A DNA stretch of 64,000 bases from CAYFLR01 sp964343805 (GTDB taxonomy: Bacteria > Bdellovibrionota_B > Oligoflexia > CAYFLR01), in NCBI GenBank assembly GCA_964343805.1, contig CAYFLR010000012.1, positions 72,150-136,149 on the forward strand. The letters are read 5' to 3'. Under the pieces are notes generated by a model. It did no database searches and was not told the origin of the DNA. It worked only from the letters and a program-made list of their open reading frames with translations. Positions 52,348 to 61,352 of this stretch are shown in pieces (within the stretch, counting starts at the first letter, position 1; every line of letters starts with the position of its first letter). Position numbers and translations under genes: made by a program.

Positions 52348-54102
52348 ATGACCAATATTCAGGACCAATTATTAGATGCTGCAGATGAGTGGGAAGAGGA
52401 CGAGGATGAACTCGAAGGAGATGATTCGTTTGCCCAGTTATTTGAGCAAAGCCAGTTTGACCAAATCAAACTGCACAATGTAGTGAAAGGAAAAGTTGTT
52501 AAGATTGAGAATGACTTTGTCATTGTCGATGTGGGACACAAAACCATTGGACAAGTTTCACTGCACGAATTCACAGCGGTTGAAGGTGAAGAGCCAGTTC
52601 ACGTTGAAGACGAAGTGGATGTATTTATCGATAGCTTTGAAGATGATCGAGGCCTCATGGTTTTATCTAAGCATAAAGCCGATATGATGAAAGCCTGGGA
52701 TCAAATTCAGTCTGCTACTGAAAAAGATGAAGTGATTGAAGGTAAAATTGTAAGTAAAGTGAAGGGTGGACTTGCTGTTGATATTGGTGTGAAAGCTTTC
52801 TTACCAGGATCTCAAATTGATCTTCGTCCTATCCGAAACCTTGATAAATTGATCGGACACACTTACAAATTTAAAGTGATCAAGTTTAACAAGAAACGTG
52901 GCAATATCGTTCTTTCTCGAAGAGCTCTCTTAGAAAAAGATCGTGAAGCCTTAAAAGAGAAAACACTTAAGACTATCAAAGAAGGCGAAATCTTAATGGG
53001 TGTTGTAAAGAACATCACCGATTACGGTGCATTCATTGATTTAGGTGGTGTAGATGGACTCCTTCACATTACCGATATGTCTTGGGGACGAATTTCTCAT
53101 CCATCTGAATTGTTTCAAGTGGGCGATGAAATTAAAGTTAAAATTCTTAGCTTTGATCGTGAAAAGCAAAGAGTTTCTCTTGGTCTTAAACAGATCTTAC
53201 CTGATCCTTGGGAGCAAGCGTCTGAAAAGTATGCACCCGGTATGAAGGTTAAAGGCCGCGTGGTTAGCATTGCTGACTATGGTGCATTTGTTGAATTAGA
53301 AGAGGGAATCGAAGGTCTTATTCATGTATCCGAAATGTCCTGGTCTAAACGCAATAAATCCCCATCCAAGTTTGTTGAAGTGGGTCAAGAAGTTGAAGTT
53401 CAGGTTCTTGAAATTTCCACCGAGAACAAACGAATCTCCTTGGGTATGAAGCAGATTACTCCAAATCCTTGGTTAGAGATTGCTAGCAATTATGAAGCGG
53501 GTCAAATCATCAAAGGTAAAATCAGAAACATCACTGATTTTGGTCTTTTCATCGGCATCGAAGATGGAATTGATGGTTTAGTGCACGTATCTGATATTTC
53601 TTGGACAGAGCGAGTAAAACATCCTGGTGAAATGTTCACTAAGGGACAAGAAATTGAAGCTAAAGTACTTAACATTGATGTTGATAACGAACGCTTCTCT
53701 TTAGGTATTAAACAACTTGAAGAAGATCCATGGGAAAAAGCAAAAGAAACCTACGCAATTGGTTCCTCCTCCAAGGGTATTGTTCTTAGAACAGCTGCTT
53801 TTGGTGTATTTGTTGAACTAGAGAAAGGCGTAGAAGGACTTATTCACCTCTCTGAATTAGATGAAGCCGAAGTAGAAAAAGCGGAAGATATTTGCAAAGA
53901 GGGCGATGAGTTGGAATTTGTCATTCTTTCCTTTGACGCTAAAGAGCGTAAAATTGCCTTGAGTCGCAAGAAATTCTTAACTGGTGAAGAAGTAATTCCA
54001 GAGCCAGAAGAAGAAGATGCTGAAGAGCAAGAGCCACAAAGCGCAATGGGCGAAGCCTTCCAGAAAGCTCAGAAGCAACAAGATGTTGTTGAGCCTGAGT
54101 AA
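52348..54102 (+). CDS. rpsA: 30S ribosomal protein S1
   Basis: 584 residues from ATG 52348, preceded by GGGAGGA; an upstream GTG at 52318 lies before that site and is rejected. The acidic N terminus (WEEDEDELEGDD) is followed by six S1 RNA-binding repeats; the last four are clear (GVVKNITDYGAFIDLGGVDG, GRVVSIADYGAFVELEEGIE, GKIRNITDFGLFIGIEDGID, GIVLRTAAFGVFVELEKGVE), each ending in a RISLG- or RFSLG-type strand. The acidic C-terminal tail has EPEEEDAEEQEPQ. S1 delivers mRNA to the 30S subunit. A consensus-like promoter precedes it and a strong terminator follows. Confidence 0.97.
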   Translation: MTNIQDQLLDAADEWEEDEDELEGDDSFAQLFEQSQFDQIKLHNVVKGKVVKIENDFVIVDVGHKTIGQVSLHEFTAVEGEEPVHVEDEVDVFIDSFEDDRGLMVLSKHKADMMKAWDQIQSATEKDEVIEGKIVSKVKGGLAVDIGVKAFLPGSQIDLRPIRNLDKLIGHTYKFKVIKFNKKRGNIVLSRRALLEKDREALKEKTLKTIKEGEILMGVVKNITDYGAFIDLGGVDGLLHITDMSWGRISHPSELFQVGDEIKVKILSFDREKQRVSLGLKQILPDPWEQASEKYAPGMKVKGRVVSIADYGAFVELEEGIEGLIHVSEMSWSKRNKSPSKFVEVGQEVEVQVLEISTENKRISLGMKQITPNPWLEIASNYEAGQIIKGKIRNITDFGLFIGIEDGIDGLVHVSDISWTERVKHPGEMFTKGQEIEAKVLNIDVDNERFSLGIKQLEEDPWEKAKETYAIGSSSKGIVLRTAAFGVFVELEKGVEGLIHLSELDEAEVEKAEDICKEGDELEFVILSFDAKERKIALSRKKFLTGEEVIPEPEEEDAEEQEPQSAMGEAFQKAQKQQDVVEPE

Positions 54103-54163
54103 ATTAAAAAGATAAGCGATCCATTTAGTATTCGATACTAAGGAGAGCTCTTGCAAAGTAAAT

Positions 54164-54195
54164 AAAAAACCCTCTTAACGGAGGGTTTTTTTTTA
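54164..54195 (+). terminator. Rho-independent terminator after rpsA
   Basis: CCCTC (54170-54174), loop TTAACG, GAGGG (54181-54185), with an A run before the stem and nine Ts after it. It ends the rpsA transcript before sppA. A small separate hairpin TTAGTAT-TCG-ATACTAA lies upstream at about 54125-54141. Confidence 0.92.
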
Positions 54196-54296
54196 TCTAC
54201 CCTCTCCTTAAATTCAAAGTCTTTCCCCTTCTTTGAGGATACAGGATAGACGAATGAATTAAATGATGATAGCATCCGCTTCTAAGGAGGATACTA

Positions 54297-55196
54297 ATGA
54301 AAACTAGCCCATTAACAATGATATTTGCTACTATCGGTGGACTCGCAGTGCTGGCCATGTTTATGTTTTTTATTATGGTGACTGTATCCCTTGGGCAGAT
54401 CGGTGAAATAGCCAGATCGAATATGCCAAAACTGAGTCATGCAGATTATAAACTCGGTGTAGTTGAAATAAAAGGTCCTTTATTAGATGCCAAAAAACCT
54501 CTCAAACATCTCAAAATATTTGCTGAAGACCCTTCCATTAAAGGGATCTTGGTTCGGATTGATTCCCCTGGGGGGTCGGTTGTACCTGCTCAGGAAATCT
54601 ATCGGTTAATTCAAAAAATAAAGCAAAACAAAAAGGTGGTTGCTTCCTTAGGAAATGTGGCTGCCTCTGGAGGTTATTATATTGCTTCAGGTGCTGACTA
54701 TATAGTGGCCAATCCCGGAACTCTGACTGGTAGCATAGGCGTTATTTTACAAAACTTAAATATCAAAGATGTGTTGGGGTTGGTTCATTTAAAATCGGTT
54801 GTAATGAAATCCGGTAAATATAAGGACATATTGTCTCCTCTAAGAGAGATGCTCACTGATGAGAAAGAGTTAGTTCAAAATGTGTTAGATGACGTTCATT
54901 TGCAGTTTAAAAATGATGTGGCCAAAGGGCGAAAGCTCCCTTTATCTGAGATAGATAAAATCGCTGATGGAAGGATTTTTACTGGCTCCCAAGCTCTTCA
55001 ATTTAAATTGGTTGATGAGTTAGGTGGTCTTGATGAAGGGGCTAAATATATTGCAAAGGAATCAAAACTAGAAGGGCAGTATGAGCTCATTTATCCGAAG
55101 AAAAGCCCAATCAATAAATTAGAAGAATTAATCGGTCAAATGGAAAGTATGTTAGATATAGCAGAAATAGCATCATGGAAAAGGGAGGGGTTATGA
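54297..55196 (+). CDS. sppA: Signal peptide peptidase SppA (short, S49 family)
   Basis: 299 residues, the single-domain 36-kDa type. One N-terminal TM helix (residues ~8-34) anchors it. The S49 domain has VEIKGPLLDAKKP, ILVRIDSPGGSVVPAQEIYR, the nucleophile Ser 124 in NVAASGGYYIASGAD, GTLTGSIGVI, and the catalytic Lys in the MKSGKYKDI segment (Lys 174 or 176). DGRIFTGSQALQFKLVDELG closes the fold. It degrades signal peptides left in the membrane after secretion. AAGGAGGATACTA precedes the ATG. The stop overlaps the lapA start (ATGA). Confidence 0.95.
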   Translation: MKTSPLTMIFATIGGLAVLAMFMFFIMVTVSLGQIGEIARSNMPKLSHADYKLGVVEIKGPLLDAKKPLKHLKIFAEDPSIKGILVRIDSPGGSVVPAQEIYRLIQKIKQNKKVVASLGNVAASGGYYIASGADYIVANPGTLTGSIGVILQNLNIKDVLGLVHLKSVVMKSGKYKDILSPLREMLTDEKELVQNVLDDVHLQFKNDVAKGRKLPLSEIDKIADGRIFTGSQALQFKLVDELGGLDEGAKYIAKESKLEGQYELIYPKKSPINKLEELIGQMESMLDIAEIASWKREGL

Positions 55197-55582
55197 AGGG
55201 GATTGTGAAGCTGCTGAAGTTACTTATGCTACTGAGTGTGCTGTTGGCGGGTGTGGTTTTTTGCCTTAAGAATCAAAATGAAGTGATAATCTACTTTTTC
55301 AATATTTCTAAGGTGCCCTTTCCAATGTATATGGTTCTCTTGGGAGCTTTTTTCTCCGGAGTATTTTTGACTTCACTTTACGGAATTGTAGAGTTCCTCT
55401 CCATGTCCAATCGCATTCGCATTCTAAAAAAGAAGCTTAAAAAGAATGATCAGGAATTACAATATTTAAGGACGATGCCTTTAGAAGGTGATAGTATTGA
55501 AGGGATTAAAGAGGAATCAGATTCTACCTCTACCTTGATAAAAGAATCTGAACCCAAAGAGAGTTCTCCGGTTGAGTCATAA
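55193..55582 (+). CDS. lapA: LapA-domain (DUF1049) membrane protein
   Basis: About 129 residues from ATG 55193, chosen because GGGAGGGG lies just before it and the ATG overlaps the sppA stop. Two TM helices (LLMLLSVLLAGVVFCLKN and MVLLGAFFSGVFLTSLYGIV) separated by NEVIIYFFNISKVPFPMY, the typical LapA loop, then a coiled-coil segment (IRILKKKLKKNDQELQYLR) and a Ser/Glu-rich tail. In E. coli LapA works with LapB in controlling LpxC turnover and lipopolysaccharide assembly. lapB follows after 30 bases, supporting the assignment. Confidence 0.88.
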   Translation: MKGIVKLLKLLMLLSVLLAGVVFCLKNQNEVIIYFFNISKVPFPMYMVLLGAFFSGVFLTSLYGIVEFLSMSNRIRILKKKLKKNDQELQYLRTMPLEGDSIEGIKEESDSTSTLIKESEPKESSPVES

Positions 55583-55612
55583 AACCCAGGTTGTGAGCAA
55601 GAATACCTACTG

Positions 55613-56803
55613 ATGGAACAATACGTCTTTATTATACTTTCTATATTATTAGCCTTCTTTGCAGGTATATGGCTCTCTTTTATAGTAATCAAACGCAATG
55701 AAGATCGACTTCTGCGTGGTATGGGAAAGAGAAAAGATGGATACAATCCTCTTGATTCCTACCTAAAAGGGCTTATTTTATTAGTAAAAGGAGATCTTGC
55801 TGGAGCTACTAAAGTCTTTACTCAAGTGGCAAGTAATGACCCTGAGAATCTAGATCTTTACTTCATCATAGCCAGTCTCTCACGTAAATCAGGGGCTCTC
55901 AACAAAGCACTGAAGATTCACGAGAATATCATCGTGAGAGAACCTAATAATAAAAAAATGGTGGTGAATGCTCTCATAGAGATGGGAATGGATTATCGGC
56001 AAGCCGGTCTATTGGAGAAATCTCGTGATGTGCTTTTACAAGCTTTAGAGGTAGATAATAAAAATGAAGAGGCTCATCGGCAGTTAGTGGGTGTCTTAGA
56101 AGAGATGGACCTCATTGATGAGGCTTGTAACTATGCTGGCAAGTTACAGAAAATTACTGGAGAAGATATTAAAACCTGGGTGGCTTATCTATACACTAAA
56201 CAGGGGCGCCATTTTACAGAGGATAAAAAGATAAAAGAGGCAAAGCGGGCCTTTAGTAAAGCCATCAGTACCGATATTGACTTCTTAGAAGCCACTTTTG
56301 AATTGGGCAAACTTTGGCTATTAGAAGGAAATAAAAAGAAAGGCTTTCCGCTATTTCAAAGTCTTTTAAAGAGTCCTCATTTTCCAACTATTGTGGTATT
56401 CGATACGGTTTATCAATATGTAAAAGAGGGCAAATGGAGCTCGGCCCAGCTGCAGGAATTCTTAATTTCGGTAGAACATGAAATGCAAAGCGAGCCAGCT
56501 TATCAATACTTTCTAATCTTAAGTCAAATACTTTCAGGTCAAAAAGATCGGATCGTGAAGCAGCTGGTGGACTTTAGTCAGGAAAACCCCTCCTTTTTAG
56601 AATGCTTCCCCATTTTGAATCGTTTATTAGATGAATCTGAGATAGAGAGTCAGAGCCGGCAGCTATTAAGACTGCTTTTGCAAGTGAATCAACATATGTT
56701 TAAAAGGTCTTATACCTGTGAACATTGTGGGTATACAGATACTATCTATAATTCTCGCTGCGTCAAGTGCCGCCGCTTTAACACCATAAATTCGAGTTGG
56801 TAA
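55613..56803 (+). CDS. lapB: LapB/YciM-like TPR protein with rubredoxin-type zinc ribbon
   Basis: 396 residues, close to E. coli LapB (389). One N-terminal TM helix (FIILSILLAFFAGIWLSFIV) and a signature YLKGLILLVKGDLAGATKVF at the first TPR. Multiple TPRs follow (YFIIASLSRKSGALNKALKI; MGMDYRQAGLLEKSRDVLLQ; AKRAFSKAISTDIDFLEATF). The C terminus is a rubredoxin-like metal-binding knuckle CEHCGYTD ... SRCVKCRRFNTI. LapB guides FtsH-dependent degradation of LpxC and so limits lipopolysaccharide synthesis. Its stop overlaps the rsmB start (TAATG). Confidence 0.92.
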   Translation: MEQYVFIILSILLAFFAGIWLSFIVIKRNEDRLLRGMGKRKDGYNPLDSYLKGLILLVKGDLAGATKVFTQVASNDPENLDLYFIIASLSRKSGALNKALKIHENIIVREPNNKKMVVNALIEMGMDYRQAGLLEKSRDVLLQALEVDNKNEEAHRQLVGVLEEMDLIDEACNYAGKLQKITGEDIKTWVAYLYTKQGRHFTEDKKIKEAKRAFSKAISTDIDFLEATFELGKLWLLEGNKKKGFPLFQSLLKSPHFPTIVVFDTVYQYVKEGKWSSAQLQEFLISVEHEMQSEPAYQYFLILSQILSGQKDRIVKQLVDFSQENPSFLECFPILNRLLDESEIESQSRQLLRLLLQVNQHMFKRSYTCEHCGYTDTIYNSRCVKCRRFNTINSSW

Positions 56804-58152
56804 TGAAATTTAATGTACGTCGTCTCTGTTTTGATATTTTATTTCAAGTCTTTTACAAAAATAAAGATTTGGATCAAACAATAACTAAGAAATTTACCAA
56901 GGAAGTTTCAAGTCGAGATCGAAGGTTTTGCTATGAAGTCTGCTATGGCACCGTTCGATGGAAAACCAAATTAGAATGGATTGCTTCCCAGATTGCTAAG
57001 AGAGACACTTCATCGATTGATGATAAAGTTCTGACTGTACTTGCCTTAAGTATTTATCAAATTCTCTATATGGATAATACACCTGCAAGAGCTATTGTTC
57101 ATCAAGGGGTAGAGTTAACCAAAAGTCTCAAGTTGTTTAAAGCTAAAGATTTCGTCAATGCCATCTTACGATCAGCAACCAATCAAAAGGAATTTTTTCG
57201 TAAAATTGAAAAGAGGAACGATGATGGTGGCGAGTTCTCTTTACTCTATTCTTACCCTGCTTGGATGGTGGATCGTTGGCTACTCCGATTCGGGAAAGAA
57301 AAAACCATCAAGCTTCTCACCACCAGTAATGCTCAAGCGCCTATTCGTATTCGTATCAATCAATCTCAGATATCAACTTCCTTTGAGGAGTTTAGTAAGT
57401 CCCTTTTGAAAAAATATCGGATTCAATCTTTTAAGAGACCTCTGCCTGGCTGCTTTCAATTAAAAAATTTTGCTGATTTACCTCAGAATGAGGAATTTAG
57501 AGCAGGAAAAATTTATATTCAAGATGAAGCTTCTCAATTGATTGCTCATGTTTTGGGTCCGGCTCCTAAAGATCGCATTCTGGATCTATGCAGTGCTCCT
57601 GGGGGAAAGCTTTCTCACATATATGATTTGGTTGAAGGAGATTTAGACCTCACTGGAATTGATCGCTCCCAAGAGAAAATTGCCTTAATAGAGGAAAATC
57701 TAAGCAGGATGAACATGAATGGGGTTAATCTCTTAGTTGCCGATGCCTCTACCTATAAAAGTCGGAAAAAATTTGATAAAATATTGTTAGATGCTCCCTG
57801 TTCCAGTTTGGGGGTGCTCCGAAGGCACCCAGGTATTAAATGGAGAGCCAAAAAGAGTGATATCGACTCCTTGGCTGAAATCCAGTATGATCTTTTAAAA
57901 AATGCGAGTAAGTTGCTTCGTAAGGGGGGGGAGCTAGTATATAGTGTTTGTTCTTTTGAACCTGAGGAAACGAGTTTATTAATCGAAAAGTTTCTGGAAG
58001 AAGAGAGCTCTTTTTCCATTGTAAAAGCGGATAAACAACTTCCTCCAGTTTATAGAAAGTATTTTACAAAAGAGGGCTGGTTTTATAGTATACCAATAGA
58101 ACGTGATGATTTAGATGGCTTTTTCTTGGTAAAATTAAAAAGAACCAAATAA
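56803..58152 (+). CDS. rsmB: 16S rRNA m5C967 methyltransferase RsmB (copy 2, canonical)
   Basis: 449 residues from ATG 56803, overlapping the lapB stop. N-terminal NusB-like domain (residues 1-~135: VRRLCFDILFQVFYKNKDLD, RDRRFCYEVCYGTVRW, LSIYQILYMDNTPARAIVHQ) followed by the Rossmann methyltransferase: IQDEASQLIAHVLGPAP, motif I LDLCSAPGGKLSH, motif IV DAPCSSLGVLRRHPGIKW and the catalytic Cys in VYSVCSFEPEETS. It methylates C967 of 16S rRNA in E. coli. The related gene at 17487-18844 is a more divergent paralogue. Cytoplasmic. Confidence 0.94.
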   Translation: MKFNVRRLCFDILFQVFYKNKDLDQTITKKFTKEVSSRDRRFCYEVCYGTVRWKTKLEWIASQIAKRDTSSIDDKVLTVLALSIYQILYMDNTPARAIVHQGVELTKSLKLFKAKDFVNAILRSATNQKEFFRKIEKRNDDGGEFSLLYSYPAWMVDRWLLRFGKEKTIKLLTTSNAQAPIRIRINQSQISTSFEEFSKSLLKKYRIQSFKRPLPGCFQLKNFADLPQNEEFRAGKIYIQDEASQLIAHVLGPAPKDRILDLCSAPGGKLSHIYDLVEGDLDLTGIDRSQEKIALIEENLSRMNMNGVNLLVADASTYKSRKKFDKILLDAPCSSLGVLRRHPGIKWRAKKSDIDSLAEIQYDLLKNASKLLRKGGELVYSVCSFEPEETSLLIEKFLEEESSFSIVKADKQLPPVYRKYFTKEGWFYSIPIERDDLDGFFLVKLKRTK

Positions 58153-58181
58153 TCCCTGTAATTAATTTTGGTTTTATAAAG

Positions 58182-58988
58182 GTGGTGAAGGTGGTGGTAA
58201 AGAAATTTAAAAACCAACTCAAAAGTAAGAAACCCCTTCTCCTCTCTCTCTTTTTCTTACATTTCTTTATGGCTACTTCCTCTCTTTCTGCGGCAAATTT
58301 TGATTTTAGAACTTTTTCCGCCATGAAAGATTTTATAATAGAGCGAGTGGCCGAGGCTGATAGTAGAATTTATTTTATTACTTCTAGCCTAGCCTCTACG
58401 GATATTGCAACAGCCCTTATACTAGCCAGCTTTAGAGGAGTGACAGTTCGGGTCTTAGTGAATCAAAAAGATGTTTACTCTGCCTATTCACGCTACCGTT
58501 ATTTAAAGAATAATGCAGTGAATGTCAGGTCGGCCTCCTTTGTTTCCAACTATCCCTACAGCGTTTTGGTGATAGATAACAAAACCTATAAGTATTTAGG
58601 GGTCCTATCAAAATTTTACACTAAGGCCAGCTACCGAATGGAAATTCTAGCCGGGCAGAAAACAGCCGAGTTTTTTGCCCAGAAGTTTCATCATTATTAT
58701 AGGGGGGGAATTGGAGTTGACCCTGGTTCTTTCTTAATCCGTGTTCCCCAAAAGTATGCGGTGCGTAGGGCAGGGGCCAAAAGAGGTTCTGTCAACTCAA
58801 GGAAACTACCTCAAAGAACTATTATCCAAAAGAGAAATGCTATAAGGCATCAAATTGATCGTCAGAAATATAATTCCTCTGGAGCTACTAGTACGGACGT
58901 GCCGGTGATATCAGAAAAGGCTAATGAACAGCCATTTGAGATTGAGAATATTGAAGAAAAAGAGTCTCCTGATGAAGAGTCTTTATAA
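58182..58988 (+). CDS. Exported phospholipase D-like protein lacking the HKD motif
   Basis: About 268 residues. GTG start(s) at 58182 or 58185; the region is GTG-rich so the exact start is uncertain. A signal peptide (PLLLSLFFLHFFMATSSLSA) follows a Lys-rich head. The domain reads IYFITSSLASTDIATALILA, FRGVTVRVLVNQKDV, then PYSVLVIDNKTYKYLGVLS; in active PLD enzymes the corresponding segment is H-x-K-x4-D, but the His and Lys are absent here, so catalysis is unlikely. After ~190 residues comes a basic, then an acidic tail (IENIEEKESPDEESL). Could bind lipid or nucleic acid; function unknown. Confidence 0.72.
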   Translation: MVKVVVKKFKNQLKSKKPLLLSLFFLHFFMATSSLSAANFDFRTFSAMKDFIIERVAEADSRIYFITSSLASTDIATALILASFRGVTVRVLVNQKDVYSAYSRYRYLKNNAVNVRSASFVSNYPYSVLVIDNKTYKYLGVLSKFYTKASYRMEILAGQKTAEFFAQKFHHYYRGGIGVDPGSFLIRVPQKYAVRRAGAKRGSVNSRKLPQRTIIQKRNAIRHQIDRQKYNSSGATSTDVPVISEKANEQPFEIENIEEKESPDEESL

Positions 58989-59019
58989 TTTAACCTCAAA
59001 TTAGGGTCTATAAGAATAA

Positions 59020-59814
59020 ATGAAAATCAGTATTAAAGAACAGATGGTCAACTTAGTGATTGAGAAGATGAGTCAAGCACTATGTAACTACTTTCGAGTC
59101 TCGGTCACTGGGATTAAGAATATTCCTAAAAGAAAAGGCGGAATCATTATTGCCAACCATGGCAGTTGCACTGGGTTTGATGGGATTGTTTTATATCAAC
59201 AAATCGTTGAGCAAACAGGACGCAACCCTCGAATTATGGTTCACCCTTCATGGTTTAGAACCAATGCTCTTTCAGCCTTAATTAAGAAGTTTCATCTGAT
59301 TGAGGCCAAACGAAAGAAGGCTCTTGAAGTCTTAGAAGATGGTGAACTGCTTATTTTGTTTCCTGAAGCCGAGCAGGGTAATTTTAAACCGGTGGAAAAA
59401 AGCTATCGTCTCCAGAAATTTCAAAAGGGATTCGTTCACTTTGCCACTGAGGTGGGATGTCCTGTTATCCCTACCTGTATTGTAGGTGCGGAAGAGGCGA
59501 ATATTAACTTAGGTCGGACGAGTATTTTGAAAGATATAATTGCTGTTGACCTTCCCCTTCCCTTGAATATTGTTCCCCTTCCTTCTAAGTGGCATATTCA
59601 CTTTATGCCTAAGCGTAAGGTGGGTGAGTTAAAGGAAGGCACTCGCGATGAAATGATGCAAAAAGCTGAACTTTTTAAACAACTGATGCAAAAAGAGCTA
59701 ACCAAAATGGTGGAGTCCAGAGACTTTGTCTACCTTCCTGACAAAGCAGAGAATTTTCTGGAAGATATCCAAAAGCATCTCCTTTCCATTGATTACTCCA
59801 AACTCTTAAAGTAA
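59020..59814 (+). CDS. PlsC-like 1-acyl-glycerol-3-phosphate acyltransferase family protein
   Basis: 264 residues, no clear TM helix. Motif I reads IIIANHGSCTGFDGIVL: His 47 is followed by Asp at position 54, so the spacing is H-x6-D instead of the usual H-x4-D. Motif III is ILFPEAEQGNF, where FPEG is usual. FVHFATEVGCPVIPTCIVG matches the conserved V-P-I-x-P-V region. Such enzymes acylate lysophosphatidate or related glycerolipids at the membrane; the spacing suggests a divergent subfamily with possibly a different acceptor. It lies 31 bases after the PLD-like gene and 12 bases before a lipoprotein gene. Confidence 0.8.
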   Translation: MKISIKEQMVNLVIEKMSQALCNYFRVSVTGIKNIPKRKGGIIIANHGSCTGFDGIVLYQQIVEQTGRNPRIMVHPSWFRTNALSALIKKFHLIEAKRKKALEVLEDGELLILFPEAEQGNFKPVEKSYRLQKFQKGFVHFATEVGCPVIPTCIVGAEEANINLGRTSILKDIIAVDLPLPLNIVPLPSKWHIHFMPKRKVGELKEGTRDEMMQKAELFKQLMQKELTKMVESRDFVYLPDKAENFLEDIQKHLLSIDYSKLLK

Positions 59815-59826
59815 GAAAGGATTTCC

Positions 59827-60328
59827 ATGAGACTCATAAAATACACTTTAATGATAGTACTTACTTTTTTTTTAGTTCAGTGTAAATGTGGTCTAGATAA
59901 GGAGATTGAAGGTCCCAAGGAGATCTTAACCAAGTATTTAGAGCTGGTGATCAACATCACCCATGAAAACCAAAAAGAGGATCTCCTTAATCTGACTACA
60001 GGTGATTTAAAAGCAGCGCTTCTGGATGCAGATACTGAGACTTTTACTCAGACTTATCTAAAGAAAAAGTATGAAGTGTTTAGTTATGCTATCAATGAAT
60101 TTGAAAAGGTTTCCGACAAAGAGGCTATGGTTAACTTTACCATTAAATACAGAGATCAAACAAAGGGGGCTACTTCGGATAATGTTATTGTAGAAACTGA
60201 AAATGATGTGTACTTTAACCTAGAACAAGGAGAGTGGTTGATCTCTTCTATTGTGCCTAGAGATGCCTCCTTAGATTTTATCACCGGATTGAAAATAAAG
60301 GGCTCGAGAACTACAGAGCCAGTATCAG
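59827..60328 (+). CDS. Hypothetical lipoprotein, 3' end lost in an assembly gap
   Basis: At least 167 residues visible; the end lies in the N run 60329-60375. Signal with lipobox FLVQC (Cys 19). The mature part has the layout of a small NTF2-like or DUF4878-like fold: a helical start (PKEILTKYLELVINITH), then strands (AMVNFTIKYRDQTKG, VYFNLEQGEWLISSIVPRD). This resemblance is weak. AAAGGATTTCC precedes the ATG. It sits between the acyltransferase and ispA on the same strand. Confidence 0.68.
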
Positions 60329-60375
60329 NNNNNNNNNNNNNNNNNNNNNNNNNNNNNNNNNNNNNNNNNNNNNNN

Positions 60376-61295
60376 CCAACCTAGATGCTTTAAGGGCAGA
60401 GTTTCAAACCTACTTTAATAATAATATGAAAGCCTACTTCAGTGGCAAAGAAGATATTCATAAAGCGATTATCTATGCCTTATCTGGAGAAGGAAAAAGG
60501 GTGCGCCCCCTCTTACTTTTAGCAGCGAGTGCCTGTGTGGGGGGGGATAAAAATCTAGCGATGATAGCTGCCACTTCGGTAGAAATGATCCATACATACT
60601 CCCTCATCCATGATGATTTACCCGCGATGGATAATGATGATTACCGTAGAGGCCGCCTCACTGTTCATAAAGTTTTTGACGAAGCCGTGGCCATTTTAGC
60701 TGGAGATGCTTTGGTTACAGAGGCCCCTCGCTTTTTACTTTTGAAAACTCAAGCCGAAGATGTAACTGCTTTACAACGGTCTAAAATGGTTGAGGTGCTA
60801 TTAGATGCTGCGGGTATTAGGGGTATGGTCTGGGGACAGGCTATCGATATGGCTAGTACGGCCAGTAAAGAAAGAGCTTCCTTTGCCAATCTGGAGAAGC
60901 TCCATTTACTCAAAACAGGGCGTTTGATTCAAGTCTGTCTGACTTTGGGTGCTTTGACAACGCCTTCTCAACATCTCCAAAGTGAGGTGTTGACCGAGTT
61001 TTATAGGATGGGTCGAGCCTTAGGTCTTGCTTTTCAGATGGCGGATGATCTATTAGATATCAAGGGAGACTTATCATCTATGGGGAAAACCCCTGGAAAG
61101 GACATAGAACAAGGAAAGTTGACCTATCCTCATCTTCTAGGGGTTCCGCAAACAGTTGAGAGAGTAAAAAAATTATTTTCTGCATCACACCATAGTCTTA
61201 ATATTGTCTCATCTAATGTAAAAGATGGAAATCCTGACTTATTAGAAGCTATCATTGTTTATTTTGAAAAAAGACTTGGAGAAATACTTCTCTAG
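60376..61295 (+). CDS. ispA: Polyprenyl (farnesyl/geranylgeranyl) diphosphate synthase, 5' end in an assembly gap
   Basis: About 306 residues are visible; the frame is open back to the N run (NLDALRAEFQTYFNNNMKAY), so the start is probably inside the gap and not at the internal ATG 60426. Landmarks: GEGKRVRPLLLLAA, the first Asp-rich motif LIHDDLPAMDNDDYRRG, GDALVTEA, GQAIDM, a Lys-Thr-Gly segment LLKTGRLIQ, and the second Asp-rich motif QMADDLLDIKGD followed by GKTPGKDIEQGKLTYP. It condenses isopentenyl diphosphate with allylic diphosphates for isoprenoid synthesis; chain length cannot be read with confidence. A probable separate promoter for the next gene follows. Confidence 0.92.
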
Positions 61296-61319
61296 ATTAT
61301 AAAAAAAGCCAAAAAATAC

Positions 61320-61346
61320 TTGACTGAGATTTAAATATGATATACT
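61320..61346 (+). promoter_or_regulatory. Promoter for the HTH / ImmA-like gene
   Basis: TTGACT (61320-61325), 15 bases, TATACT (61341-61346). Both hexamers are close to consensus though the spacer is short. The -10 ends 6 bases before an ATG at 61353, so a leaderless start is possible; ATG 61425 with AAAAGGG upstream is the alternative. Confidence 0.6.
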
Positions 61347-61352
61347 GTGACT

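Noticed and set aside
58182..58988. Active phospholipase D or nuclease
   Set aside because: The HKD His and Lys are absent at the expected place, so only a PLD-like fold is claimed.
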